Positions 7,278 to 15,850 of a DNA stretch of 29,226 nucleotides are shown one piece after another. Every line of letters begins with the position of its first letter. The stretch's first letter is position 1. Origin of the DNA: a virus; the IMG/VR virus record IMGVR_UViG_3300007276_000208, positions 1-29,226 of that record; one strand, written 5' to 3'. Under the pieces are notes generated by a model. That model did not search any database. It saw nothing but the letters and a program-made list of their open reading frames with translations, and was not told where the DNA came from. The translations under genes and the position numbers were made by a program.

Positions 7278-10081
7278 GCTGGCATCACGTTGTCTAGGTT
7301 AATAGGATCAGGTTGTTTTTCTGTATCGTGTTTTTCTGTTCTGACTCTTGATAAAAAATCATCCATAATTCTTGCACCTTCTTCGCTGTTGCCATCACCT
7401 AAGTTGCCAACAACATCAGCAGGAACAATGTATTCGCCAGGACTTACTGCAACTTGCTCTTGATCTCCAATAACTCCATTGACCTTATCATCCATTCCGC
7501 CACCTTCTCCCTGAATCATACCTTCTTGTTGAGGTAATGGAATTAACTCTGCTTTTAATTTAGCGTATGCTTCTTCTCCGAAAAGTCTTATAAATTCTTG
7601 CATAATAGATCCGTCATCTTTTAATCTTCCTAGAATAACGTAAGACATTTGTTCTAATAGTTCTCTGTCTCCTTTAGGCATTTTTTCTTGTATGACAGGG
7701 TTTGATAAAACAGTTTCTACTTGATCAGATTTTTCTATTATCTGACCATCTATTTCTACAGTGTCAGAACTTTGCATTATTTCTCCGCCTACTGCATATA
7801 GATTATCTTCCATACCACCTGTTGGTAATGGTTGTGTGTAATTTTCTAAAGTTTTAATTGAATTTAGTATTTGACCGCCACTTGCCATTCCAAGTTGTTC
7901 TTCAGTTGTAGTTTCTACTGGATTTAGTAAAGTTCCGTCATCTGCTAAAGAAGTTGCTGTGCGTAAAGGTACATAACCTTGTCCTGATGTAATCATGAAT
8001 TCCACAAAAGTACCATCTGCTTGTGGAATAATTGTAAGTAAGTTACCTGTGTTAGTATCAAATCTTAAATTATTATCTGTAGTACCAGTAGTCTCATTAA
8101 CAAAATCAGTGTTTACTTTAGAAAAATCAGTTAATTTATCTAGTGTAGTATCTCCTGCATAACTATCTAACTGATACATATAGTTATCTAAATAATTAGC
8201 AGGTGTTCCAAGTCTTTCTTTTGCTTCATCAGTTAAATAATCAAATATAGTATCATCAACATTTAAACGACCTGCGTCATCACCTGTTTGTACAATTAAA
8301 TTTGATTTAGGATCTATTGATAGATCAGTAAATGTTGATCCTTGATCTGTAGCTAATTCTGTAGCTATTGTTGAATCTTTACCTTCTATCTCTGCTAATA
8401 AATTTTCTATTCTTGTATTAAGAGAATCTACCTCTGACTGTAAAGGATTAATTGGAGCATCACCTACAGGTGCTGATCCAAAACCAGGAGTTCCGTATCC
8501 ACCGCCACCAAAAATACTGTTTAACTGTTGATCTTGATATTGATAATAAGGAGTGTTTTGCATGTAAGAACTTAAATAATCAGGTATACCTTTTTCTACA
8601 TTACCTAAAAGGTATTCATTATAAGGAGTTCCACCTGCAAATAAATTAGGATCATAAGAACCTTTATAAACATTTTGACCGCCTACTCTTACTACGTTAG
8701 GTATTCCTCCAGTTCCGCCACTACCTATTTCGTATTGTTGAGAGCTGTCAGCACCACCAATAGTTGATGTTGGTTGAATATTAGAAACGTATTGATACTC
8801 AGGCATAAATCCTGGCATATAATCATAAGGAACAGGAGTTAATCCTCTACCTCTAATTTTTCCTGCCATTTCTTCGTCTGTATAATAGTCTCCTGTAGTC
8901 ATATTTATTCTAGTAGGATCATAACCAAGAGAAAAATTACTTATGTCAGGCATTATAGGATCAGTAGGAGTAATATCTTCAGAAGATTGCGTTGTTACTG
9001 TACCATCTGTCGTATTACCATCTGTCGTATTACCACCTATGGTGCTAGTATTGCCTATGTAAGTTCCGTCTTTATCAAAATATTGACTAAAATCTATACC
9101 ACTAAGATCTCCATAATTAAAGTATCCACCAGGATATCTTCTTTCAACTTGTCCGCCATTGGCATATGAATTTTCTATTCTTCCGCCATCATAAGCAAAG
9201 TTATCAAATTTATTATATTGATTATTACCGCCTACGCTAAATGGTGATTGTGTTCCACCTGGTGTGTTTCTAGATGTGTATACTGATCCACCCATACCTG
9301 GTGCACTTGGTGTATAGTTATCTAGTATTTCATTTTTTTTGTCTATTCTTGCTTGTGATGCCATTGCATTACTTTTTTCAAAATCATCTATATCTTGCTT
9401 TACAGCAAGACCACCTGCACCTGAAGCAAAAGGAACTATATTTTTCATATCTGTTGCGGCAGTAGCAAAATTTCCAAGATCAAAATTTTGAAATGGTGAT
9501 TGACGTGCCACATCTGCTGCAGATGTAATATTATTATTAAAGAATTGTGTAGGATTTTGCCCTGCAACATTTTGAGCTAAAAATTCAGGACTATACTTGC
9601 CAAGTTCAGTAATAGTTTTAGCACCCTCTGTACCGCCTGAAAGTATACTTGTTAAATCTCCAGTAGAGGCATCAAGACCTAATCTAGTGGCTTCTTCTCC
9701 TGCTCCTGTTAAAGCTGCGGCATCACCAAACATATTAGCACCTGCAAATGTCATAAGTCCAGTCATCATACCTTCTTCTATACTACCTGATTCTAAAGTT
9801 GATGCTGTACCTGCACCTAAACCAGCAAGACCTGCTGTTCCTAAAGTAGCTCCAAGGGCAGTGCCTCCAAATAACATGGGAGCTAAAGCTCCTCCAATTA
9901 TAGGTGCTAAAGCAGGTAAAAATGCTTCAGGATACCCTGTATCAGGGTTTACTGTTAATGGTGCTACATTAGAAAGAGCTTGAACTTCAGAAGGATTAAC
10001 ATGCATAAGTGTTGTATCACCATAACGACCTCTACTTGCTACTTGATCTGCTATTCCTTTGTAAGGTAATTTGTTATTCAT
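7274..10081 (-). CDS. Large Gly-rich virion protein, 935 aa
   Basis: The N-terminal third has an Ala/Gly-rich hydrophobic region (about 52-93, 105-125) of the kind seen in membrane-active phage proteins. The centre (about 260-560) is low-complexity and rich in Gly, Tyr, Asn and Thr. The C-terminal domain (about 780-935) is well ordered. It includes ELLEQMSYVILGRLKDDGSI, then GGMDDKVNGVIGDQEQVAVSPGEYIVPADVVGNLGDG and a terminal VMPA. I recognise that GGMDD...V-x-x-SPGEY-x-VPADVV pattern from many marine phage virion proteins. Four copies of a short GG motif occur: YDGGRI (297-302), YANGGQV (306-312), MASGGQI (732-738) and YAVGGEI (762-768). It begins with a TAATG junction. Likely part of the tail or internal core; function is not established. 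Confidence 0.7.
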   Translation of the reverse strand: MNNKLPYKGIADQVASRGRYGDTTLMHVNPSEVQALSNVAPLTVNPDTGYPEAFLPALAPIIGGALAPMLFGGTALGATLGTAGLAGLGAGTASTLESGSIEEGMMTGLMTFAGANMFGDAAALTGAGEEATRLGLDASTGDLTSILSGGTEGAKTITELGKYSPEFLAQNVAGQNPTQFFNNNITSAADVARQSPFQNFDLGNFATAATDMKNIVPFASGAGGLAVKQDIDDFEKSNAMASQARIDKKNEILDNYTPSAPGMGGSVYTSRNTPGGTQSPFSVGGNNQYNKFDNFAYDGGRIENSYANGGQVERRYPGGYFNYGDLSGIDFSQYFDKDGTYIGNTSTIGGNTTDGNTTDGTVTTQSSEDITPTDPIMPDISNFSLGYDPTRINMTTGDYYTDEEMAGKIRGRGLTPVPYDYMPGFMPEYQYVSNIQPTSTIGGADSSQQYEIGSGGTGGIPNVVRVGGQNVYKGSYDPNLFAGGTPYNEYLLGNVEKGIPDYLSSYMQNTPYYQYQDQQLNSIFGGGGYGTPGFGSAPVGDAPINPLQSEVDSLNTRIENLLAEIEGKDSTIATELATDQGSTFTDLSIDPKSNLIVQTGDDAGRLNVDDTIFDYLTDEAKERLGTPANYLDNYMYQLDSYAGDTTLDKLTDFSKVNTDFVNETTGTTDNNLRFDTNTGNLLTIIPQADGTFVEFMITSGQGYVPLRTATSLADDGTLLNPVETTTEEQLGMASGGQILNSIKTLENYTQPLPTGGMEDNLYAVGGEIMQSSDTVEIDGQIIEKSDQVETVLSNPVIQEKMPKGDRELLEQMSYVILGRLKDDGSIMQEFIRLFGEEAYAKLKAELIPLPQQEGMIQGEGGGMDDKVNGVIGDQEQVAVSPGEYIVPADVVGNLGDGNSEEGARIMDDFLSRVRTEKHDTEKQPDPINLDNVMPA
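9001..9030. repeat. 15-bp perfect tandem duplication
   Basis: TACCATCTGTCGTAT occurs twice back to back inside the 935-aa gene, encoding the doubled NTTDG segment near residues 351-360. It is in frame and lies in a low-complexity linker. Confidence 0.9.
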
Positions 10082-10443
10082 TATGTTGTCTCTACTCCAA
10101 ATAAATTAAAACTTAATGTTCCATTTGTTGCATATACCTCAATAACATCAGATTCACTTAATGTGATGCCGATGACTGCGGCTAATGTATCTTGTGCACT
10201 TACACTTTTGTTATAATATATAAATTGTTTGCTGTCGTCACCAGCATTCTTTACTTTTATTCTAACTCTGAATGTATCTGCTGTACTTCCATGTTGATTA
10301 CAAACTACTAAAGAACTTATTGTTGTTTGTGCAGGATACTTTGTATCAACTCCTGTACCTTCTCTTCTAGGAACTGTATACAGCATTGTAGCTGTTGCTG
10401 AAGAAGGTTTTAATTGTGCCAATACTTTAAATGTATCTGCCAT
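10081..10443 (-). CDS. Small beta-rich virion protein, 120 aa
   Basis: The sequence is almost entirely predicted strands: ATMLYTVPRREG, then TTISSLVVCNQHGSTADTFRVRIK, FIYYNKSVSAQDT, and GITLSESDVIEVYATNGTLSFNLFG. The pattern LYTVP...SS-x-VVCN...T-F-R-x...YIYYD...-ITL-x-x-x-D-V-x-VYA-x-x-x-LSF-x-LFG-x-E is one I recognise as a widespread small phage structural protein. It has no membrane segment and no enzyme motif. It lies between the 66-aa gene and the 935-aa gene with one-base junctions, so it probably belongs to the tail tip or tail hub. It may be a decoration domain; the exact site is unknown. Confidence 0.68.
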   Translation of the reverse strand: MADTFKVLAQLKPSSATATMLYTVPRREGTGVDTKYPAQTTISSLVVCNQHGSTADTFRVRIKVKNAGDDSKQFIYYNKSVSAQDTLAAVIGITLSESDVIEVYATNGTLSFNLFGVETT

Positions 10444-10644
10444 TTAAGCTGTCCATTTTGGTGCACCAAGCAGTAGAAGTTGCATTCTTCTCACACTTTT
10501 GGCACTTGTTGTTGTATTTACTTTTTCTACTTCATCTACTTTTGTACTTATTTCATTTATAAAATTAGTAATTTGTTCACGAAATAAATTTTCATCTATA
10601 GAATTATATTCTTTTTGTGCAGGTCTTAAAGGTTGTCTAGCCAT
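10444..10644 (-). CDS. Small conserved helical protein, 66 aa, unknown
   Basis: The central part (residues 17-45, LFREQITNFINEISTKVDEVEKVN) is a probable amphipathic helix or coiled coil. It is followed by a basic segment and MQLLLLGAP-x-W near the C-terminus. The start overlaps the preceding stop as TAATG, with GGGAGAA upstream, which supports translation. I do not recognise a family; size and position suggest a structural or assembly partner of the propeller-like tail protein encoded immediately before it. Confidence 0.6.
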   Translation of the reverse strand: MARQPLRPAQKEYNSIDENLFREQITNFINEISTKVDEVEKVNTTTSAKSVRRMQLLLLGAPKWTA

Positions 10645-12854
10645 TATCTTCTCCCATCAGGATAAACATTCATTCTTATACCAAATAATCTAAAACTAGA
10701 GTCTTGATCTACATGCTTATATTTTAAAATAGTGGCTCTGCCTCTAGCCCTTAAATCAGTTTTTGTAGTAGATGAGGTAACAGTATTACTAGATGATAAA
10801 GCAGGTGATTCGGATGGATAATTTCTAATATATACTTCGTTATTTAAAGTTGAGATATTACCTGTTAATTCTACGTCATTTATTACAGATGATACTGCAA
10901 CAAAGTCTTGTCCATCTCCTATAGATATGTCACCACTTTCTAAATGAGATGTAAAAGCATTTCCTGTAGCATCCGCAGATAAACTATTAGACCTATCGCC
11001 ATCATCTTGCCTTACTAAGAAACTATTGATACTGTTAGATTGTTGCCCTAATAACATATAATCTTCTTCGTATGCTGTAGCACCTGCTGAACGCCACATA
11101 TTATTAAGAGTCCATGTATTTTCTACATAGTTGTAAATTACACACCTTGTTGGATCACTAGAATTTGCTGAAGAAACAAGGTCTGAATTTGCTGTTCCAC
11201 TGCCTGCATATAAAGTATTCATTTCATTACTAGGATAAAACCACCATACTTCATTGTATCTAGGATTAGCTACAGCGAAGACTTTTTGTTGTTCACTAAT
11301 ATCTAAGTCATCAAAGATATAATCTTCTACAGGGCAAGATATGGGCTCTATAGCACCTGAATATTTATAAAATCCTCTTTCTCCCATAAAGTATGTGTTA
11401 GCACCTGCATTAGCACAAGCCTTTGGAGATATCATAGTTATTCCATCTTGAACTTCGTCAAATGAAAAAACTAAATCGCCACCAATAAATTTCATAGAAT
11501 AAAGAGATGTATCAGTCCATATCAGTATTTCTTGTCTTGCTGATAAAGCACCTATTATTTCTGAACCACTACTTAAATCAACACCACCTGCTGAGTTAGT
11601 AGCACGAGGTGTCCAATCCATAGCATTCTGTGTTGCTGACCATCTAATATGCATAGGGTTAATTGTATCTTGTAAATAAGGATTACATCCAAAAGATATA
11701 CAATGACCATCTTGATCACTAGTCATAACTTGCGAAGAAAAAAAAGGAGCATTAGATTCATATTGTTTTATTGCATCGCCTGAATTATGTGCCTTTGCAA
11801 TAGTGTTATTTTTACCTCTTACACATCCTGTAAGTTGAGTCGCTGTAGAATTAGCATAATAAATAACTTCATCGCCAACGATAACATATCCATTATCTTG
11901 ATAAAAACCTGCTGTTGATACAACAGTAATTGTCGTAGCTGTACGAGTTAAAGCACCATTCAATGTAGTAGAGGCAATATCTAAAGAAGAAATAGGAGGT
12001 GTTGTCTGTGATTGCGTTGAAATTAATCTTGCTCTTTGACTTGTTCCTGCTGATTTATCCCAATAGTAAATAGGACCTCCTCTAGGATTCATAAGAAGAT
12101 CGTCACCAAAATTATCTTCTGACCATAATCTTAGTTGATTTTTATAATCAAGAGAACCAACACTACCCCATGCAACATTTTCTATTGTACCTCCCCAATC
12201 ACTTGCACCCCATCCTGTACCCTGAACAAAACTGTTAGAACCAACAGCTAAATAAGCACTTACGGATACACTAGCTCCTCCACCACTTGTACTAGCATTA
12301 GCTGTAGAACTTGATAATGTAAATGTTGTTGTAGTAGGAACTGACAAAACCTCTCTAGTATCGTATGTGTCAGAAGCAACAGCATTATATGTTGTTAAAT
12401 CTATACTTCCTATAGTTCCTGTCAAACCTGATATTCTTACTAAATCACCTGATTTTAATCCATGTGGATCAGTGCAAGTAAATGTTATAAATTGATTTCC
12501 TGATACACAAGCCACAGGATTGTTTCCTAAAACAAGTGCTGTTACAGGAGTTATATCTGAAGGTAAAGTTCCTTCTATTATATTATAGTTTGATCTAGTT
12601 CCTACACCTGTATACCTTGTATTGTTACTAGCTCTATAAAGAAATATAGACCTGATATTATTAGTTGAAGCAGGATCTGTTGAAGGAGATGAAGATGTTG
12701 TTGGAAGACTTACCCAAGAAGTCCACCCTCCTAGTTTTTGCGGAACTCCATTAAAGAATCTAATAAGGTTAGCATCATACCATTGACCTTTAGCAGTGTA
12801 CTGACTACCTACTTTATTTAATCCTGCTGGCGGTGTTAAGTCTTGATAAGGCAT
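10644..12854 (-). CDS. Tail hub / propeller-like stabilisation protein, 736 aa
   Basis: The N-terminus has GQWYDANLIRFFNG followed by PQKLGGW (residues 23-44), which I know from a large podovirus tail protein of beta-propeller type. These play the role of P22 gp10-like packaged-DNA stabilisation or tail-nozzle proteins. A first inserted beta domain lies at about 118-200 (DPHGLKSGDLVRISG at 129-143, then TTTTFTLSS). LRLWSEDNFGDDLL and RGGPIYYWD follow at about 241-266. A second insert (about 299-365, TTITVVSTAGF...VIVGDEVIYY) resembles domains found in other phage tail proteins. Later repeats such as LYSMKFIGG and TYFMGERGFYKYSG suit propeller blades. It follows the lysis genes with a TAATG junction. 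The precise homologue cannot be proved by eye. Confidence 0.72.
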   Translation of the reverse strand: MPYQDLTPPAGLNKVGSQYTAKGQWYDANLIRFFNGVPQKLGGWTSWVSLPTTSSSPSTDPASTNNIRSIFLYRASNNTRYTGVGTRSNYNIIEGTLPSDITPVTALVLGNNPVACVSGNQFITFTCTDPHGLKSGDLVRISGLTGTIGSIDLTTYNAVASDTYDTREVLSVPTTTTFTLSSSTANASTSGGGASVSVSAYLAVGSNSFVQGTGWGASDWGGTIENVAWGSVGSLDYKNQLRLWSEDNFGDDLLMNPRGGPIYYWDKSAGTSQRARLISTQSQTTPPISSLDIASTTLNGALTRTATTITVVSTAGFYQDNGYVIVGDEVIYYANSTATQLTGCVRGKNNTIAKAHNSGDAIKQYESNAPFFSSQVMTSDQDGHCISFGCNPYLQDTINPMHIRWSATQNAMDWTPRATNSAGGVDLSSGSEIIGALSARQEILIWTDTSLYSMKFIGGDLVFSFDEVQDGITMISPKACANAGANTYFMGERGFYKYSGAIEPISCPVEDYIFDDLDISEQQKVFAVANPRYNEVWWFYPSNEMNTLYAGSGTANSDLVSSANSSDPTRCVIYNYVENTWTLNNMWRSAGATAYEEDYMLLGQQSNSINSFLVRQDDGDRSNSLSADATGNAFTSHLESGDISIGDGQDFVAVSSVINDVELTGNISTLNNEVYIRNYPSESPALSSSNTVTSSTTKTDLRARGRATILKYKHVDQDSSFRLFGIRMNVYPDGRR

Positions 12855-13315
12855 TATTTACCTATCCTTTTCATTGCACGATTCCCAAACCAAAATGCAA
12901 TCACGCAAGAAAAGAGCCCTTGCGTTTCAACATCCCATGCATTAACAACTCCTCTTAAAGGATTATCACCATTCTGTACGGATATAACAACTTCTGTAAT
13001 TTTAACAAAAGCAAACAAACCAAATAACAAGTAAGTGATTACAGGTCTTACAGAAGCCTGTAGTGAAGAAATAAAATTAGATTTATTGCTTTTACTTAAT
13101 TGTTGATCGTGTTGATAAATAGATTTTGATTCTTCTATATCTGCTTGGGCATCTAACTCTTTAATTTTATACTTGGACATTTGCTCTGCATACTTAGCTT
13201 TAGCTTCGAGCATTAATAAGTCTTGTTTAAATTTAGCTTTCTTCTCGAAGAACCCTAATACTGAAGGCATAAAAGAAGTGCCGAATCCAAGTAAAGAGCC
13301 CAGCAATGATATCAT
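12854..13315 (-). CDS. Holin, GTA-type three-TM family, 153 aa
   Basis: Three hydrophobic segments are visible: residues 4-23, 90-113 and 133-147. They are separated by a long charged helix (24-75) rich in Lys, Glu and Gln. The segment SVRPVITYLLFGLFAFVKI followed by a terminal FWFGNRAMKR matches the pattern R-P-x-I-T-Y...FV-K-I...FWFG-x-R of the family described as holin of 3TMs for gene-transfer release. Holins permeabilise the inner membrane at the end of infection. It is the last of three small membrane-protein genes, whose junctions are tight, and its start has GAGGA overlapping the upstream stop region. Family assignment is by pattern memory. Confidence 0.75.
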   Translation of the reverse strand: MISLLGSLLGFGTSFMPSVLGFFEKKAKFKQDLLMLEAKAKYAEQMSKYKIKELDAQADIEESKSIYQHDQQLSKSNKSNFISSLQASVRPVITYLLFGLFAFVKITEVVISVQNGDNPLRGVVNAWDVETQGLFSCVIAFWFGNRAMKRIGK

Positions 13316-13317
13316 AA

Positions 13318-13521
13318 TTAGTCCTCAATTTTAAAAGTAAGATAAATGGTGTACCCTACTAAGCCTAAGGATATCAAAAGAAAGATAACGCTATCTATTG
13401 AGAATGCTATTAATAAAGAGATATAAGAAACTATTCCTATAAATATTGGTGATTTCAAACCTTCTACTAATGTATTAAAGTTTGATTTTATTGATCCTAT
13501 TATTTTATTTAAAATATCCAT
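13318..13521 (-). CDS. Small two-TM membrane protein, 67 aa (lysis cassette)
   Basis: A short amphipathic N-terminus (1-23) is followed by two hydrophobic helices, about 24-42 and 44-63, ending in a charged KIED tail. The size and topology resemble small holins or holin regulators, and it sits between two other membrane-protein genes. The ATG at 13521 has AGGAGAA four bases upstream. No family is recognised with certainty; an antiholin or second holin is the leading inference. Confidence 0.6.
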   Translation of the reverse strand: MDILNKIIGSIKSNFNTLVEGLKSPIFIGIVSYISLLIAFSIDSVIFLLISLGLVGYTIYLTFKIED

Positions 13522-13530
13522 TTTCTTCTC

Positions 13531-13728
13531 CTATATTACTAAACTTGTTACAACAACTATTGTTCCACTAATAACTGAAAACAAAGTTGCTATGATAAAA
13601 TACTCTAATCTTTTTACTCTGTGCAATGTTTCTTCTGATGTTTTTTCACAAGCTGTTACATGATCTATTAACTGTTGTTCCATTACCGCCAACTTTTTAT
13701 CCACTTCTGCAACAGTTGTTTTTGCCAT
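13531..13728 (-). CDS. XhlA-like single-TM protein, 65 aa (lysis cassette)
   Basis: A cytoplasmic-type helix (residues 5-40, with VDKKLAVMEQQLIDHV and RVKRLE) precedes one C-terminal transmembrane segment (about 43-65). This arrangement, a coiled-coil helix then one C-terminal TM, is that of hemolysin XhlA-like and related small phage membrane proteins commonly placed next to holins. It is the first gene of the three-gene membrane cassette. Its ribosome site is weak (AGGA with an eight-base spacer), which would favour low expression. The function in lysis is inferred from neighbours. Confidence 0.58.
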   Translation of the reverse strand: MAKTTVAEVDKKLAVMEQQLIDHVTACEKTSEETLHRVKRLEYFIIATLFSVISGTIVVVTSLVI

Positions 13729-13740
13729 TTAAAAATCCTA

Positions 13741-14811
13741 TTAATATGTGTTTGCCATTACACAGTAATGACCTGATGAAACATTAGATGGTGTTGTAAA
13801 TTTTAAACCACCAAATTGTGACCATGGAGAACTGTTAGCTGCACCCATAGTAAAATTAACTATTTTTGAATTATCTATATTTTGTCCTGATCTAGAGATT
13901 AATTTTCCTTCTCCATAATAAGGATTTCCTGCTCCTGATTGATAAGATGTATCTCTCCAAAGATTAATATCCCACCATATATCTATTTGATTATTGCTTC
14001 CTGGTGCACACAAAGGTAAAGTCCATGAAGTAGCTAGTGCATTCGCAGTAATAGAAGCATCGTTTGTAAAACTACTAAATGTATTAGAAACATCTATTTG
14101 ATAACCTGAAGAATAAAAACTTCCTACTCCTGTAGCACCACCAGTTGTTATAGGTTGTATATTAATATTTCCTGATGCATTAGCTGTTATTTGCATAGAA
14201 CCTTTAAAATTATAAGTTGAGTATGTTGTTGTTGCATAAAAATTATTAATTGTAGTTCCTGTTGTAACAGCTCCGCCTGCTACTTTTCTATAAATAGAAT
14301 TATCTAAGCCAACAACTACGTTTCCTGAAGTAGGACTAGCGGTAATTTGATTTGATGCTCCTGTAACTTGAACAACACCTGGCGAAGCTGATTCAGATTG
14401 TTTCATTACACCTGAACCTGTTGAATATAAAAGAGCGTCTTTACCTGAAGCTATAGTAATTCCTACATCACCATTAGACATTTTTATTATAAGGCTTTTA
14501 GCTGTTGAATTTTTTATTAACCACATTTTTTTAATTGTAGATGGTTGTAAGACTATATTTCTGATAGCTGTAAGAACACCTCCTGTATCAGTAAATTCTA
14601 AAATTTGTTCACGACCACTTGGCGAACCTGAAGAACCTGTAGTAGCATTTCCTACTGTTATTGTTATATTTGCATCAGATGTAAAATTTTTAAAATTATA
14701 TTGAAATGTTTCATCAACAATATCTAAATTAGTATTAGTGCTTGTACCCCATGTGCCTGCCTCATCACCTTGAGTTATTAATTTTAGCCCTATATTACTG
14801 AATGTAGCCAT
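13741..14811 (-). CDS. Tail fibre-like protein, 356 aa
   Basis: The N-terminus (residues 1-40, FSNIGLKLITQGDEAGTWG then TNTNLDIVD) is a conserved start I recognise in marine phage tail fibres and other virion proteins. A beta-rich region follows, with VLTAIRNIVLQPS and MWLIKNSTAKSLIIKMS, then SPGVVQVTGASNQITASPTSGNVVVGL (about 138-165), a typical fibre segment. The C-terminal part (about 180-356) is Ser/Thr/Asn-rich and may form the receptor-binding tip. Unlike the four-gene array at 16589-20404, it lacks the DGTA-x-Q-x-LKTDGSG module, so it is a separate appendage type. GGAG precedes the ATG. Confidence 0.7.
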   Translation of the reverse strand: MATFSNIGLKLITQGDEAGTWGTSTNTNLDIVDETFQYNFKNFTSDANITITVGNATTGSSGSPSGREQILEFTDTGGVLTAIRNIVLQPSTIKKMWLIKNSTAKSLIIKMSNGDVGITIASGKDALLYSTGSGVMKQSESASPGVVQVTGASNQITASPTSGNVVVGLDNSIYRKVAGGAVTTGTTINNFYATTTYSTYNFKGSMQITANASGNINIQPITTGGATGVGSFYSSGYQIDVSNTFSSFTNDASITANALATSWTLPLCAPGSNNQIDIWWDINLWRDTSYQSGAGNPYYGEGKLISRSGQNIDNSKIVNFTMGAANSSPWSQFGGLKFTTPSNVSSGHYCVMANTY

Positions 14812-14825
14812 TTATTTCTCCAATT

Positions 14826-14847
14826 AAATATTCCTCAAAGAATATTT
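14826..14847. repeat. Inverted repeat in intergenic gap
   Basis: AAATATTC and GAATATTT form an 8-bp inverted repeat around the six-base centre CTCAAA. It lies between the stop of the cupredoxin gene and the ribosome site of the next gene. No T-run follows on the minus strand, so it is not a standard terminator. It shares 17 of 19 bases with the palindrome region at 26678-26696. Confidence 0.65.
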
Positions 14848-15619
14848 ATGCTGCTATTTCAACCCAATTTGGGTTTTGATTTGTATCAATTTCACTCCAA
14901 ACTAACACATTTGTTGTAGTTAATGAAGCAGAAACTCCTGTGACTGTTGCAACTGCACTTAAAGATATGCTTACAGTTCCTATAGCACCTGTTGCTTGAA
15001 CTCCTGTAGTTAAAGCATTAATAGAAATAGATGGTATTGCATTTCCAACTGCACCTGTAGATTTAATCTCAACATTTGCTTCTATGCTAACAGCGAATCC
15101 CATTCCACTATGAATATTACATTTTACATACAAGGTTGATGGAGTGTTATCACTTATAACAATTTGAGTATAAGCTCCTGTCTGACCTGGCGTTCCTACT
15201 ACTGTAACTCCGTCAGTATAATTTGAACCATCTTGTGTCGTACTAAATCTTAATGGATGACCTGCATTACTTGAGTCTGCTTGATCAAATATGTAGGTAA
15301 ATCCTGAATGCAATGCAGTAGGCATTATTTGTTGGAAATCATTTACAAAGTATTTATTACCGCTACCAGTGCTTTGTACTGTAATTGTAAAGGTTTCATT
15401 GCCACGAGCTTTAGCATAAACAAAACCTGCCACGCCAATAACTTGACCTAAAACTCCTGTCGCTTGAACGCCTGTAGGTATAACTAATTCAGAAGATGTA
15501 ACACCTGCATTGCCAATAGCACCTGTAGCTTGAACACCTGTAACTGCTTCCTCAACATTATTAATTACGCTAGATTGTGCGTATGATGCTTCAGAATATG
15601 TTGTGAAACCAAGTGCCAT
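14846..15619 (-). CDS. Virion protein with GVQATG repeats and a cupredoxin-like domain, 257 aa
   Basis: TGVQATG repeats occur at residues 27-33, 49-55 and 205-211, with weaker copies at 187-192 and 227-230. Such TG-V-x-ATG-x-x-G units are beta-strand repeats seen in marine phage virion proteins. Between them, residues about 75-182 form a domain with the ligand pattern of a type 1 copper site: GHPLRF (H121) and CNIHSGM (C167, H170, M173). Similar domains ending in Y-x-C-x-x-HSGMG occur in marine phages. The C-terminus LVWSEIDTNQNPNWVEI is also typical of these proteins. It sits among fibre and chaperone genes, so a surface-exposed tail component is likely. Copper binding is inference; the ligands could be structural or bind nothing. 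Confidence 0.72.
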   Translation of the reverse strand: MALGFTTYSEASYAQSSVINNVEEAVTGVQATGAIGNAGVTSSELVIPTGVQATGVLGQVIGVAGFVYAKARGNETFTITVQSTGSGNKYFVNDFQQIMPTALHSGFTYIFDQADSSNAGHPLRFSTTQDGSNYTDGVTVVGTPGQTGAYTQIVISDNTPSTLYVKCNIHSGMGFAVSIEANVEIKSTGAVGNAIPSISINALTTGVQATGAIGTVSISLSAVATVTGVSASLTTTNVLVWSEIDTNQNPNWVEIAA

Positions 15620-15654
15620 TTAATCTATATTTCTCCTAATACAGATAATTTACA

Positions 15655-15849
15655 CTACTCTACAGTATATTGTCCATTCTCTGATTCAATTAATTTTTTA
15701 ATTTGTGTTCCCAATTCTTTAGAATCAACAGATTGTAATGCATCTATAAAATTACCTTCTTTACCTATTATAGTAAAGTCTACTTGATATTTATGTTCTA
15801 TTTTTTGAGAGTGAACATCGTTCATTCTTTCATCTACATTTTCAGTCAT
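15655..15849 (-). CDS. Small protein of unknown function, 64 aa
   Basis: No family is recognised. Residues 20-36 (YQVDFTIIGKEGNFIDAL) look like a strand-turn-helix start, followed by a helix EL-x-x-QIKKLIES and a short tail QYTVE. It is acidic and soluble, with no membrane segment. The start lies two bases after the stop of the upstream chaperone-like gene, with AGAAGA upstream, so translation is likely coupled to it. Position suggests a small assembly factor for the appendages. Confidence 0.5.
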   Translation of the reverse strand: MTENVDERMNDVHSQKIEHKYQVDFTIIGKEGNFIDALQSVDSKELGTQIKKLIESENGQYTVE

Positions 15850-15850
15850 A

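Noticed and set aside
9597-9983. Plus-strand frame of 128 codons rich in Ala, Pro and Val
   Set aside because: It mirrors the Gly/Ala-rich N-terminus of the 935-aa gene on the opposite strand, a composition effect.
14826-14847. Intrinsic terminator before the fibre gene at 14811
   Set aside because: The stem is AT-only except one pair, and no T-run follows on the minus strand.
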